Origin: Sinohyriopsis cumingii | Lineage: Eukaryota; Mollusca; Bivalvia; Unionida; Unionidae | DNA: 64,000 bases | Direction of reading: 5' to 3' | NCBI GenBank assembly: GCA_028554795.2 | Contig: CM068838.1 | Location: 123,387,928 to 123,451,927, forward strand | In this document: one piece after another, positions 22,749 through 36,104 of the stretch | Layout: each line of letters opens with the position of its first letter | Position numbering within the stretch: the first letter of the stretch is position 1 | Translations under genes and position numbers: made by a program | Notes under the pieces: generated by a model | The model's input: the letters and a program-made list of their open reading frames with translations, nothing else | Told to the model about the DNA's origin: nothing | Database searches by the model: none

Positions 22749-25700
22749 GTACTACTACACCTACTACTATTGCTACTAATACTACTATTACTATTGCTAC
22801 TACTACTAAACTTGCTACTATTGCTGCTACTACTACTACACCTACTACTATTGCTACTACTACTACTAATACACCTACTACTATTGCTACTACTACTATT
22901 ACTATTACTACTACTACATCTACTACTATTGCTACTACTACTACTACTATTACTATTACTAACTACTACTACTAATACTACTACTATTACACCTACTACT
23001 AATGCTACTACTACTACTACTACTACATCTACTAATATTATTACTGCTACTACTATTACTACTACTACTAAATCTACTACTATTGCTGCTACTACTACTA
23101 CTACTACTATTACTATTACTAGCTACTACTACTAGTACACTTACTACTACTACTATTACTAGTACTACTACTATTACTATTACTAACACTACTACTACTA
23201 CTACTACCACTATTACTACTACTTCTACTACTACTACGACTAGTACTGCTGCTACTACTACTACTACTAATAATAATAATAATAATGACGCTTGTGATAA
23301 CGATGATTGCGATAATGATTTTAAATTATAATGATACTATCAAAAATTATTGTACAAATAGAACAACGATGGCGAAAAAGAAGAAAAAGAAGAAAACAAA
23401 ATAGTAAATAGAGAAGATTTAAATCGCTGTTGATATTTTCGAGCGATATTAAAGGAATACGTTTCAGGACTATTTTTAATTTTAAAAACAAAAGTTATCG
23501 AAAATCTAAAGCCATATTGCATCTAAGCGTTTATTTAATGTTTACATCCTTCATTCCAGACCACAACACCAAACGTGTACGAGGCACTGGCAGAATTTCA
23601 TACCGGAATTACATCCATCTCAGCTCACGGAGGATGCAACTTTTTCGGCTGGCACAGAGTATATCTATTGATGTAATTATTTTCAATATTTGATTCCAGT
23701 GTTTTATATTTAATTTGACTTTCATTTATTTTCCATATCAAAATGTATTCAGTTAGTTTGTTTACCGCTATTTCTATGTTAACCTCTTTTAAATATAACA
23801 TGCAGGTAATTGGACATTTTTTTATATATTTAGTTTTATCTTTTATGGCAGCAACCCCCCCCCCCCATAATCACAAGCAACTCACAAAAAACTTAGATTT
23901 CAAATTCGTACCTTAGTCTAAAATTTCATGAACGATAAATGTTTATTTGAATTATTTTTATGCGAATAATTTATTTATTTATTTATTTACCAGGTATGAA
24001 AATATGCTGAGGGACCAGGGCCCCGAGTTTTCAGAAGTGACAGTCCCTTATTGGGACTCACGTCTGGAGGCGAGAATGGATCAACCAACCAGTACCGTTT
24101 TATTCACTGACCGTCTCCTGGGCACGGGATCAGGTGAAGTGTCGGGTGGAATTCTGGGAAGTGGATGGTCAACCTCCGCTGGTCCGCTCATAAGGAATAT
24201 TGGGACTGATGGACCACCAATGACCGATGAAGCGATTGTGAACGTGACAAGGATGACCAGAATGAGAGAAATATGTGGGGCCGACTCAGCTATCGAGACT
24301 GATTTGGAGTTTCATCATAATGGAATCCATAGATGGATTGACGGTCAGATGGCCATGTTACAGACGTCTGCATTTGACCCCGCTTTCTGGAGCCACCATA
24401 CGTTTATAGACTTTGTCTGGGAGGCATTTCGATTAAATTCCCAGAGAAATGGAGTGAATATTGAGACTGACTACCCCGAGAACCCCACCACCATGGGAGC
24501 TGCAGAACTGCACGCACCTGATGCGGCACTCGGATTCGCTGAGATGACAGTGATAGACGGATTGAGTAACACATTCACATCGCAGATTTACGAGTATGAA
24601 CCCCCACCAACCTGCACTGTACAGAACCCAGACTGTGGGTCTAAATATCTCAAATGCGTTGTTTTCAGAAATAATGCTCACTGCGTCTCCAGAACGCTGG
24701 CGGAAGTAATCCAGTGGGAGAATGACCAAACGTTGCGCACCACAGTAGCTCCCCCTATAATACCGCCTACTGGGTGTCCATACCCACCTACACATGATCA
24801 TCATAACGAACACGACAAACCTTATCAAAACCACTACTGTCTGAATGGAAAGAGTGACATCCGTCAGTGGGTCTACGTTCCAGTGAAGGTCATCTATCGA
24901 AGACCTCCGGAGTACAAAAGCTATGGTTCCTACCCCATCTATAACGGCAGAACCAGCAAGACAAACGATATTTATGCCCCAAGCGCCTATAGCCATGTGA
25001 ATCAATACTTTAAAAGCGGAAAACCTGCCAAATATGAGAAATGTGTAGAAGGAGACAAGAGGATCTCGTCCGTCTACATCAAATCTGTTGGACTAAATTA
25101 CGACGGAATATATAAAGAGTACGCCATCGTTGATCGTCGTGTAGCCATTACCGTATCCACCGCTTATATTGCAGTGAAGAATCCGGCAACGGAAAGCTCG
25201 TTGGCCTTACTCCAAGCTACCGACTCTTGCGGAAGAGTGTGCAGACCTGTGTGTAAAGTACCAAATTCGAATATCTACCGTCCCTGCACTGGAGCTGTCC
25301 GGCTTACTTCTGCCTTCCCGAGACATTACGGTACTGACTTCGGAAATGCGGTAATGGACATCTGGGATTTTAAGTCCGATACCACCTGCCCCCAATTCAG
25401 CAATGAAAATATCTTAATCGCCTTTTATTGCGATTTCCAGACAGACTGGTTCTGGCCTAGTAAACAGCCACCTGTGAAACAGGCCGTTCCGGCTGGCCAT
25501 GTAATTCGTAAACCTGACAAGGGACAAAGACCCAATAAAGGACCGAATAAGGGCACTGATAAACCCGGTAGGTAGATGCTTCGGCTTCTTTGTTGCTTGA
25601 TATCTTTATGTTGCATTGTTTGCATGCTTTAATTATCGTATATATTTCACTTATTAAACCGCGTATAATTGACGTTCTACTAGAAAAGATCATGCTATAG

Positions 25701-27677
25701 TTAAGGGAATAACACGCATTAGAAAGAAAATATCACAATACGCAAATCCAAAAGTTGTCTTGATTCAGTGATATCTGTTTCTTCAAATAAATGTTGCTAT
25801 TTCGTAGTTATTTCGGTAAGAATGGAAATAAAGAAACTTTTTCAGCATAAACGTGTCTCATGCCCATGGGAAGAACTAAACATATTTTGTAACCTCCTGG
25901 TATATAGCAGCTTTTATAAAAAAAAAACCAAAAAAAAAAAAGGTCGATTATCAGGAATAATCTGGGATCTGCACCATAACATTTCATAGTTATAAACTCT
26001 GCTGTTTTGTATCAACTATTACCTGATGACAAAGTTGCCACTGTGGAGAAGATTTTTTCGATTTCTGAACACGGACCTTACGAAGCAGAAAAAGAAAAAC
26101 TGCCAAGTAATAATGTTAGAATTCAGTTAAAAGAAGAAGGAATTGTGACTAACAATGCTGCTTACTATTGCTCTAATACGATTCTATTATAAAGTAAACT
26201 CCTTACAAGCACTAACCTATTTCAGATAAATGCCTTAAGAAACACAAAGGCAAATGCTGACCAAATTCAACCATTGCTTCAGATATACATTTAACTTTCA
26301 CTTTTTAGGGTTGTGAAGTCTATAAAATACTTATCATTTACTTAGATATTTTATTTCCTTCTTTAACTGAACATGGTAACACTGAAATCCATGTGAGTTT
26401 TAAATTTGTTTTTTTCCCCCGGATATATTACATTTTGCATTTTGATTCGGCAAAGTTATATTTTTAGAATATCATTTATTAATGTTGTGACCTATTTCTT
26501 TTATCTATGCGTTTTCTTTCCATATATTCTGTATTCTACCGGTCATTCTTAATTTCATTTCCTTCAATGCATCTGTTTCGTGAAAATTTATTTTTAAACT
26601 GTATAATTGTCCTTGTGCTTACCTGTATTATACAGCATCTGTTTTTGCTTACCTGTATCATACAGCACCTGTTTTTTGCTTACCTGTATTATACAGCACA
26701 TGTTTTTGCTTACCTGTATTATACAGCACCTGTTTTTGCTACTTATACACACTTTCTGTTTGACATATACTGAATTGTACTTATAAACATTTGTTATCTT
26801 GTGCTTGAAAAAAGACTTGTGTTATCTCCTTCATCATCATCACTTATATTATAATATCAATCAGCATATCCATTTTCACAGACAACTAGAATATCGTCGG
26901 CAAATATTTAGAGAAGGAATAAAGATTTAGATGAATGTTTGCCCCTTATTTTTTACATTATCCTGCAAAGTGTATATTGCATCTAATTTTGATCTCTTTT
27001 ATTTTTCTTGAAACATAATATACGTTTTTTTTTGTCTGAAATCATCTATTAAACTTGATAGGTTACATGATAATGTCTTTCATTTTGCACATTCTTGAAA
27101 CAGGTGAATTATCCGTATGCAATTTAATAAATAAAAAAGACACATTACCAGGTGATGATTCTTTCTCAATGTAGCAGATAGTCGGTTGTATATAAAAGCC
27201 ATTTCTTCCGTTTCGGACAAAATATCTTATTTGAAAGAAAGGATTGATTTCATCAATAGGGCAAAGAGACAAACAATAAACATATTAGACATGCAAACAC
27301 AAGGATAGGCAAATAGGTATGAAGTTTTTGAAGTTGTTTTCATCTGCGCTGTGATTTTTTTTTTTTTTTTTTGCTTTGCTTCAGTCCCTTCCAATAATTA
27401 CTTATCTGTTGTTTATTAACCAGGCTGTGACCTAGGGTACGGATGCGTTGTGAACAAACCGTGTGCAGTTCTCAGCGAAGAAGGAAAAGACACAGGACTG
27501 TGCTCCACTCTGCAGTATCAATGTACGAATTCTTGCCATTTGTATGCAAAATGTTGGTACGGTAAATTATACGTGCAACACTGTCGTCGTGGCACGCGCT
27601 ATGACCCGTCGCTCCTGAAGTGCGTGCCAGGCCTGTGTGATTACAGTCAATCATCCAGGGGGTTGCCACATGCGTGA
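22338..27677 (+). CDS. TYR-B: secreted tyrosinase with C-terminal chitin-binding-like domain, 4 coding exons
   Basis: Joining 22338-22748, 23560-23672, 23994-25567 and 27424-27677 gives 783 aa with the same phases as TYR-A. The signal peptide ends at VQA (~residue 20) and a basic cluster KRKRK follows. CuA ligands are His151, His160 and His169, and CuB ligands are His283, His287 and His310, all present. The Pro-rich linker is shorter and His-rich (HDHHNEHDKP). The ~240-aa conserved domain is almost colinear with TYR-A. The linker before the last exon is Lys/Pro/Gly-rich (RPNKGPNKGTDKP) where TYR-A has an Ala/Gln-rich one. The last exon encodes the same Cys-rich ChtBD2-like domain. The likely role is extracellular phenol or tyrosine oxidation in a chitinous matrix. 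Most change from TYR-A is in linkers. Confidence 0.93.
22750..23275. repeat. ~0.5-kb (ACT)n-type microsatellite in TYR-B intron 2
   Basis: Nearly continuous ACT/ATT/GCT triplets lie on the plus strand and end in (AAT)n. They begin one base after the GT of the splice donor. A Leu-rich 265-codon frame, a Thr-rich frame and a minus-strand Ser/Val-rich frame all derive from it. TYR-A has only about 60 bp of related triplets here. Confidence 0.95.
23560..23672 (+). CDS. TYR-B coding exon 2 (CuA site)
   Basis: 113 bp, acceptor TTCCAG|ACC and donor TTGAT|GTAATT. It carries His151, His160 and His169. Replacements relative to TYR-A are Ala140Thr and Phe172Tyr. The other differences are silent by my reading. 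Confidence 0.93.
23994..25567 (+). CDS. TYR-B coding exon 3 (CuB site, linker, conserved domain)
   Basis: The acceptor is ACCAG|GTATG and the donor CCCG|GTAGGT, 45 bp shorter than the TYR-A exon because both linkers differ. As in TYR-A, reading past the donor meets a stop after two codons (GR then TAG), so a retained intron would give a form lacking the last domain. Copper motifs HHNGIH and DPAFWSHH are unchanged. Confidence 0.93.
25568..27423 (+). other. TYR-B intron 4 (1.86 kb)
   Basis: GT...AG intron without the SINEs seen in TYR-A. Contents include a ~30-bp minisatellite (26622-26745) and a T-rich tract (27355-27372). A short frame at 26007-26192 is not recognised. Confidence 0.8.
26622..26745. 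repeat. ~30-bp minisatellite
   Basis: Four to five units of TTACCTGTATTATACAGCAC followed by CTGTTTTTGC, in TYR-B intron 4. Confidence 0.85.
27424..27677 (+). CDS. TYR-B coding exon 4 (Cys-rich chitin-binding-like domain)
   Basis: The acceptor is TTAACCAG|GC and the phase 1 junction gives Gly700. It encodes 83 residues then TGA. Every Cys of the TYR-A exon is conserved. The core reads YQCTNSCHLYAKCWYGKLYV. The 3' flank stays alignable to about 28210 (TYR-A about 10190). AATAAA at 28076-28081 is a candidate poly(A) signal, and the TYR-A equivalent reads AGTAAG. Confidence 0.88.
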
Positions 27678-28624
27678 TGTGGATGTAAGTGAAATGACGT
27701 TAAACCTTCTTGGAGCATGAAAAATTGAGCCTCACGGCAAATGAGTTTTAGAGTGCTACATTTTCAGTTCAGATCGAGTATTACTGTGTTAGTAATAGGC
27801 TAACATACTTTCGTGACAAGTTCTATCATGGATACCCATAAAATAATTTACCTCAAATATAAATATTTATCTGATAGACTTCTCAGTATGAACAGGGATT
27901 TACATACTATCCAGTTGTTTTCTAATTGTTATAAGTTATGGAATGTGTACAATACTGTTTCCATACGATAATGTTCTTATTTTATATCGATGGGTGAATT
28001 AAAATAGTACAATTTTAGCATTGAATAGTCGGATTAGCCCATGAAACGAATTGAGCTTTGACGAGAAACTTGTATAATAAATCCTGGAGCTACCAACATT
28101 TCTTTAAAAGCTCCATGTTTCATGTCAAGCAATCTGAGGTTGGGTTTTTTCCGCGGACGTTTCAAATACATCACCCTAATATTAGAATTCTTAATCAAAA
28201 TTGCCCCAATCACCAAAATAATCTAAAATGAAACACATTTTCATACATTTACGCATGAACACACACTTTACGTACATCCAATATAATTATTACTGCGCCT
28301 GAAGTTAAAAATATTTTAGCAGTAATTTTCCCATGATGCATTGCTTTTACCTATTATTTTACTTCTTCAGTCCTTCTGGAATAGCGTGGACGAAATATCG
28401 TACAGGGCATGCTGTTAAAGATGTTGTATGAAAAGGTCAAATACAACATTATGCCATTTTCTTGAATTGAAAACATATTTTAATGACACTTATTTGTATG
28501 ATGCGCCACATTATTAAAATAATGTACGTATGCAAATATATTTATTTTAAAACATCCATCAGTATTCAGTGTAACAAAATTCGTATGAATGGACTTTATC
28601 ATTATCATTTTATTGCACTTGTAC

Positions 28625-28627
<3 letters not shown>

Positions 28628-28705
<78 letters not shown>
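28628..28705. repeat. (TA)n microsatellite
   Basis: About 39 TA units just before the 3'-flank segment (28715-28890) that aligns with 11763-11950. Confidence 0.95.
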
Positions 28706-28709
<4 letters not shown>

Positions 28710-29225
28710 TGTAGGTATTAATTGATGGCTTAGTGTGCAATACAAAATAAATCTTTTTTTCTAGATACATCTTCATTAGTCTAAATTAATAAGTTTCATC
28801 GGTGTCTCGTCATTTCCTGTCTTTAACCAGTGATATATGAAAAATCGCATTGTATCAAACATAGTCTTCAGACAGGGGCGTGACATGTAAGTGGGGTGTT
28901 GATCTTAACTGAACCTGTGTCTGTTTGGAGCTCAATACATATTCAACAGAAAGTCAGTTTCCTCTTCTAAACAAACAAAAACGCTTGTAGGACAAAGGAA
29001 TATTTACTCTCTAAGGATAATTATTTCTGGAGAAACAATTTCCACGACAAGATGAATTGTTGTTATTCAGTCTCGATTACGACGTAAACAATACTGTATA
29101 ATCACACTAACGAGACAAAACTTAAGAGTCTGCTGTATCCTGAAGAATGGTCTCTCTCTCTCTCTCTCTTTGTTAAACAAATTCTGAAATCTCCTTTTCT
29201 CTCATTGCTAAATCTTAGTATATTG

Positions 29226-29482
29226 TTTGTTGTTGTTGTTGTCGTGGGGTTTAACGCCATTTTTCAGCACACGATAGCTTATACATGACGGCCAGTATTA
29301 ATGGTGGAGGAAGAACCCGGGAAAATCCCAGGAAGAACCACCGACCCACGAGAAGCTACTGGCAAGCTTTCTCACATACCCACATTAGCCGAATCCTAGA
29401 CTTGAACCCACGCAGACAGAGGTGAGATGGCAGTGATCCGTAACGGAGAGCGCTTTAGACCACTCGGCCACTCGGGGCCCCC
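29226..29482 (-). mobile_element. SINE-2 full-length copy, tRNA-Leu-like head
   Basis: On the minus strand: head CGAGTGGCCGAGTGGTCTAA, B box GGGTTCAAGTC, body, the TTTAACGCC core (reverse strand), and an (AAC)n tail. This is the best copy of this family in the window. The A and B boxes indicate Pol III origin. It is not a functional tRNA, because the acceptor pairing and anticodon arm are degraded. Confidence 0.8.
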
Positions 29483-29745
29483 ATATTGTTTGTGATACTT
29501 ACTATACTGAAAAAGCTTACGTCCTTAACAATCAACTGTGAGATATTACAATATGGCCTAAAACATAGTATGATTGTTATATGTAATAAGTTTAAGATTC
29601 TTGATCTCGAATAAAACATAAACAATCAGGAAACCTTTTTTCATCGTGACAATCGAAAATCGGCATACCGAGACAAAAAGCATTCTCAGAATGGTTTGTT
29701 TTTAAACTGAAATTTAATGCTAGGATTGTCACCGAGTCCAATGTG

Positions 29746-29793
<48 letters not shown>

Positions 29794-30059
29794 GACTTTG
29801 TATGGCGCATAATCTTTAGAAGATCTAAGCGCTTTACAACATTAGACAACACCTATAAAATAAATAAAAAAACATATAATGATATGATTACAAAAACAAA
29901 CACCATGAAATTAGAAAACATTAAAAAACATGCTGAGAATATTTAAGGTAGGAAACATTATTAGATCTTTAAGTTTGTTCTTGCAGTCGAAATAAGTGAG
30001 TTTTGAGGGCACACTTGAATGGGATCACTGTGTCTTTGTGTCTAAGTTCAGTGGGCAAT

Positions 30060-31107
30060 TCATTCCACGTTGCTTTGCAGATGGTATGCAAAAGAACGCT
30101 TTCCATATGACTTTGTTTTCATAGTGGGAATAATGAGTATACGATTGTCAGAAGAGGAGCTTAAGTATCTTGCTGGTGTGTACACATGGATGAGGTCGGA
30201 TAGGTATGTTGGACTAGAGTCCGACTGTGAAACGTAGCACAGAGAACAAATTTTGTGTTTGATTCTGGATCGAATGGGTAGCCAGTGTAAGGTACAGAAC
30301 AGCGGGGAGGTTTGCTGTGATCGTGGTACTCTAAGTATGATCCGAGCAGCTGTGTTTTGAACTTTTTGAAGTTTCTGGAGCAGATATTGAGATGAACCAG
30401 ACATAATTGAGTTACAATAGTCCAGTCTTTAAAGTCCTAATGAACTAATGAAGTGTTTTAGTGGCATCAGCTGAAAGATATTTGCGAATTGAGCTGATGC
30501 GTCTCATGTTCATGACATGTTGGTACAATGTGAGAGTACTGTCCAGAATAACACCTAGGTTTCGTACTGACTGTGTGAATTTAATGTTGGTGTTGCTGAT
30601 ATTTATTGTTTGAGGTAAAGGATGTGAATGAGAAAGTCTTTGTGTTTTGATCAGAATGGCCTCAGTTTTATCATCATTCATCTGCAGCTTGTTACATGTC
30701 ATCCATGATTTCACATCAGAAATGCACCTCTCTACACCTTGGACGGTAGCATCAACTTCAGTTGGTTGGCTAGATTTGTATATTTGGGTGTCATCAGCGT
30801 ACAATTGGTTATACACTGGATGATGATCTATGACACTTGAGAGCGAATGTGTGTATAGAAGGAAGAGAACAGGTCCAAGAACAGACCCATGTGGAACACC
30901 ACAACAAAGATCAACTGGGCTGGAGTGTATTCCATTTGCAGATACAATTATTGTCCTGTTGACCAAGTAGGACTTGAACCACAGTAAGGCTGTATCATGA
31001 ATTTGGCATTCATACTGGAGACGGTGAAGTAATATATCATGGTCTATTGTGTCAAATGCTGCATACAAATCAATGAGGGTGAGGACTGTAATCTTTCCGC
31101 TATCCAA
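30060..31107 (-). pseudogene. LINE reverse transcriptase, intact RT block plus C-terminal piece
   Basis: The frame 31107-30445 (220 codons) holds TVLTLIDLYAAFDTIDH (motif A), GVPHGSVLGPVLF (motif B) and LYADDTQIY (the catalytic YADD, about 30792-30803), then ISDVKSWMTCNKLQMNDDKT and the NLGVILDS motif. The piece 30404-30060 continues with LLQKLQKVQNTAARIILRVP and LHWLPIRSRI after a frameshift near 30420. No complete ORF is present, so it is not autonomous. Confidence 0.85.
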
Positions 31108-31296
31108 CGCAGAGAGAATATCATTAATTACTTTTAGAAGAGTAGTTTCAGTACTGTGGCAAGGGCGATATGCAGATTGTACATTGCTAAAAAGACTGTT
31201 TGAATTTAGATGAGATACAAGTTGGGATAGAACAACCTTTTCTAAGATTTTTATATGAATGTGAGATTATAAACTGGGCGGTAGTTCTTTAAATCG

Positions 31297-32150
31297 TTAT
31301 GGTTTCTTCAGCAGAGGCTTTACAATGGCAGTTTTGAAAAATAATGGGAATTCCACGGATGAGAGAGAGGTATTAAAAACATCAGTTAGTGAAGGCAATA
31401 CTGGATCTAAGCACTCAAACAGCAGTGATGTTGGAATTGGATCAAGTTCACATGACTTTGGTGCACTCTTCATCACGACTGTACATACGAAATCCATAGA
31501 GACAGGTTCAAATGCTGCTAATGGTGTCCCAACTGTATGGTGACGACGAGTCAATTGAAATTGTGGTGTCAAGCTTATCTCTAATAGTTTGTATTTTGTC
31601 ACGGAAGAAATTTGCGAACATGTCCGGAAGGTCTACTGGAAAGAAGGTAGTTGGAAGTGGTGTAGATTTGTTCCTTGATATTAGCTTGTTAGTAATCTCG
31701 AAGAGCTCTTTGCAGCTGAAACTTTCCATGATCTTAGTAGTGTAGTGGGCTGATTTCGCTGCATGGACTGTATTTGTGACATTCTTCTTAGCGGCTTCAT
31801 ATATTTGCTTATGAATAGTGAGTCTGGTGGAAAGTCAAAGCCTCTCAGCTTTACGGCGGTCTCTTTTAGCAGTGCGACACTGGTCCCTAACACTGCTGTA
31901 CCACGGAGAACACTTTTGAATTGATAATCTGCACTTGGTAGCTGGGGCATGTTTGTCGAGCAATGAACGCAGGCAGTTATCGAGTTGTTCTGCTGTAGGA
32001 GGTAAGCAAGTTGTTAGGTTTGCTTGTATGTCGTGCATTAGTTTGGTTCTATTTATCACACGGAGGTTTCCCTTAGTAGCAGATAAAGGTGGAGGGTTAG
32101 GGACTGATACGTCAAGATGACATATATGGCAGAGGTGATCTGATGCAAAG
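31297..32150 (-). pseudogene. LINE segment between endonuclease and RT, frameshifted
   Basis: Several overlapping minus-strand frames (31297-31602, 31508-31729, 31681-31950, 31835-32059) together represent the region from after the SDH motif to the RT N-terminus. The last piece carries SCELDPIPTSLLFECLDPVLP and FKTAIVKPLLKKP, typical for the start of LINE RT domains. Frameshifts break it into at least four pieces. Confidence 0.75.
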
Positions 32151-32218
32151 TCATGTGATACCAGGTAGGACCGTAGAATGTTATCATCAGGTCTATGAAG
32201 AATCTAGTCTAAAATGTA

Positions 32219-32813
32219 AAATATATCGTGGCAATGACGCGGTATCGCCGTCGATACAACAAATTACACACACAATGTCCTTGTTTATCCTTTTGAAACA
32301 AAAACAACGTGATAACTGTGAGACAAAACTTGCGAAAATAACAGTGACATGAATTAAAATTAAAATCCACATTCTTCAACGAATGAAAAATTAAAAATAT
32401 ACGGATATCATTCTCTCAGTGAGAATCCCACTAATTTACTCAGTCATCAGTAATGAATATACATTCTCAGACATCACGCATGCAGAACAATAACGGAACG
32501 AAAAGAAATTTTCATCTGGACTTTAGCTGCATAAGAATGATAGATAAATAGACACACATATGTACGTACATACGTATACATACACACACGCACATACACA
32601 AACATACATACATAGATACATACATACATACATACATACATACATACATACATACATGCGTACATACATGGATTGTTGGATGGATAAATTGTGTAAGCTT
32701 AGATAGGGATATCAACAGATTTTGTTATCTTTACGGCAAATATAACACGTTATTTGACAGAACTCGCTTTTTGCATTAATTACATCGTACATAGGGAGTT
32801 TTTTTATTTAGTT

Positions 32814-32856
<43 letters not shown>

Positions 32857-35460
32857 CGGGCTGTGTAAATATTTAGGTGCAATTCTATTTTAGTTATCAA
32901 TAAAAGAATTTAAAGGTATTACCTGACCACCTGACACTGAAAACACTTCCGCACACAAAAGAAAGGTCGCTTCGTCTGTAACAATCCTTTTATCACTCTT
33001 GAGTCTCGAAAGTCTGATTTGGCCGTAATTGTTATTGGAAGAATTCGTTCGCTGTAAGTCTTTTGGAGGAACCACAACTATGTTTTCAAAATCCATAATT
33101 TTGCACGGACTTGTGGAAGACGATGGGGGCAGTTAGAATTAGAATATGTATAGAATCGCAAAACAAAGCCATGGGGCCTGTCAATTTCAATGGTTTCGAA
33201 ACTCGTTACTCCGCTTATTTAATGTTCAAGTACTTACTTGACAAATCAGAAAACAAGTAAATCATTATATGTGGAAATTTCCCTTACTTAAAATGTCTGA
33301 CGTTGCAAATTTCTTCTTGAAATAAAATCTACACGTTATGATTACCAGAAACATAATAGCCAATATATTTGTATTGACTTGAACACAACAGATCATCCAT
33401 ACAAAATGAAATGAAAACATGTGGGGTATTTGGGTAAATAAATACAGTCTTCTAGACTATAGGAGTACAATATAGGGCCAACTGGCGGCATGCTGTCTGG
33501 GCTGGTGTCCTTACTTTTCTCGTGTGTGTTCATGCTTAGTGTCAGACAAGGTGGAGTCTGACTTATGTAAATTTGTGAGATGTGCAACCGTGTCCTTTAG
33601 GGTGGATGTGCGATGTTAAACGCACTTATAATTTAGATACACAGCTGATGACAGAAACACGTTTCAGAACTTGAAAAAATAAATGTAAAATTTCACGATC
33701 TGTGTGCATATTTAGAGTATGATTTAAAACTTCGAATATTCCTTGGAAATTCGGATTCTAGTTTTATAAGCATCGCTATGATGTTACCTTTAGATATTGG
33801 TAAATATTTTTCAAATAGACGGGAGGGTGGAGGTCTGGTCACCATACAAGGTGTGACGATTGTAATGGTTGGGGTGGGGTGCTCCCAATATTTTATTTAA
33901 ACTACTATAAAGGTCCCACCTAGGTCTATTTTGTTTGATAGTTACATTTAGTGAAAGATAGATGTAAAGCTCCGAGCTCCCAGTCAGCAATGCAGACGGT
34001 TAGATGGTGGAATATACAGAAAGGTTGAAATTCAATGAATAACAATTTAATAACAATTCAATAAATTGCACTTCTGTCCACTTCGAATGTTTCGGCTAGT
34101 CTCACGTCCGTCTCCAACTCTTGAAGACTCTGGATTCAATGGAGTAGGAAGTTCTGTGCCCCCTAAAAAGCTTCATGTGAAAACACAAGGAGTGTCCATT
34201 CTTTTTCCTTAGCTCTCTCGTCTCACACTACACACAGCCTATCATCATATAACGGCTATTCAATTTCGTCAGTCACGCATTCATTCACATCGAGATACTC
34301 ATAAGTTTATGAATAGTAAAACAAACGTGATAATTCAGCACGATATCAATTACTTCTTTTACGCACATCAATACATTGCATCACATCAGTACATATTCCT
34401 AATCCCGTTATACTAAACAAAATCACAATAATTAGACGCATTTCATTACCTTACAACTCATACAAAGTATGCAAATATTTAAATATCCATGCTCTGATAT
34501 ATGCATACGTCCATTGTAACTAATCAAACATACTTCAACCATTTTCCAAATTCACAATTCAAGAAAGTGTAAATTCTAATAGAACACATTATTAAATGCT
34601 CTGGTTTATTACGACGTAAGCTAATAGCGAATTACAAAATTAATTCTGAGTACAAGCTAACAATCTACATAATTCCGCCTCGCATCTAATAATTATCTAC
34701 GTAAGTCACAAAGCTTTTTATCCAATACGCATGTAAATGAAATAGTACAAGGTAACTCTACATACTAAACGACCCTAGAAATGTTAACCATATATATACT
34801 ACAGATAATAACAATTATGATGCCGTAAGATTCTGCAAATTCGAGCAAATAACTTACTGACCTTTTTCGAAGCTTTGTCTTTCCTTAGAATCTGCCTCTA
34901 AGTTTTGCAGCCAAATTACGAGTGGCTTCTTCTCGGAGTAAAACCCTATTGATCTGCAGTCCTTTTAAGCGAATACTAAATTTTCTCTTACAAGTTGGAA
35001 GGTATCATTTGGGTCTGAATTGTAATCACGCCATATATCTCAATTTTTGAATGGATATCGCTATGGACCGATCCAATCACTTAACAATATTTCTCTTGCT
35101 GTCTATCAACGTGGGGACAGATAAGAAGAAGCATCGGTCACCTCGTGGACTTTCCTTTGATCCTTGAGCAAAATTTTAACATATATGCATAATAACAGCA
35201 AGTCTGTGTTAAGTGATGCGATCGGTCGCCTATCCAACTCAGGTTTCCGGTCTCTGGCTAGTCATGTCAACCTTGTGTAAGAGTTCAACACTAACCCCGT
35301 GGAAATCTTTACAGATCAAATACACTGACGCGGTAATATTTCCAAGACAGGTAGATTATAATTTACACATGACTTTATAAATGGGGCTTAGCAAACGTGC
35401 CACAAGGCTCGTATTGGCTTTTGGCAATTGAAAGACAACATTTTCCAGGGCATGGGTGAA
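32219..35460. other. Intergenic, no gene recognised
   Basis: Contains CATA/GTAC-type tetranucleotide repeats (32565-32665), a (GA)n tract (32815-32851) and otherwise AT-rich DNA. A stretch at 34000-35330 looks like unclassified repeat-type sequence but has no frame longer than chance. No exon was supported. Confidence 0.5.
32565..32665. repeat. (CATA)n-type tetranucleotide repeat
   Basis: Imperfect TACA/CATA repeats. Minus-strand frames read MYVCMYVC and are artefacts. Confidence 0.9.
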
Positions 35461-35677
35461 GGGGGGGGGGAATGATTTGGCCGGGTGGTGGATGTCTCCA
35501 TCAAAAAAGTCTGTCTAACCCCACCCTCTTGCTGCTTCACTCAAATTCTGATTTTGTTTTAATAAACAATAGGAACGTTGGAGTGATGAAAGTATTCAAG
35601 GAATGCAACAGGAACAATAATGCAGCTTTTCCAAACCAATTAATGCATTATGTGTCATTCCGCTCAATTAATAGTTG

Positions 35678-35814
<137 letters not shown>

Positions 35815-36104
35815 ATGGCGGGGTTTGTGTAGTCCGGACTCCTCCCCAGGCTAAGAAAAAACAAAACAACGTTAGGTCTTTTGTCACTAAAAGTTTGACC
35901 ATCGCCTTATTCTTGCACACTTTTATTTGGTATTATGCCCATTTCCAAAAAACAGAAACAGACATTGCCTAGGTGCCCCTCCCTTTCTAGGAAAGTCGGG
36001 GCCCTTTTGAAATGTTGGAAACAAAATCCAATACTTGACCTGATCCGGCTCCACAGAGAGAGAGAGAGAGAGAATCCCAGTCGAGCTCAACCAAATAATT
36101 ATAA

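Larger units (their letters stand above)
29747..32218 (-). mobile_element. CR1/L2-like LINE, 5'-truncated, fragment 2
   Basis: Minus strand, 5' to 3': the end of an APE-type endonuclease (RPDDNIL and SDHL near 32150-32200, with one stop), a linker, reverse transcriptase, the post-RT region, and a (TAA)n tail at 29748-29790. The 3' UTR ends ATTATGCGCCATACAAAGTC. 5' truncation and a simple-repeat tail are typical of this LINE group. The clade is from motif memory. Fragment 1 at 16.84 kb belongs to the same family. Confidence 0.85.

Noticed and set aside
22338..23135. 265-codon frame with a long Leu and Thr tail
   Set aside because: Only the first 137 codons are TYR-B coding exon 1. The rest is the ACT microsatellite of intron 2, since the next exon matches TYR-A after splicing.
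24433..25005. 190-codon minus-strand frame
   Set aside because: Antisense shadow of TYR-B exon 3. The same shadow exists under TYR-A (5933-6289), and the plus strand is clearly the coding one.
29400..29482. Possible tRNA-Leu gene on the minus strand
   Set aside because: Head of SINE-2. The same head recurs at 9300 and the acceptor stem does not pair.
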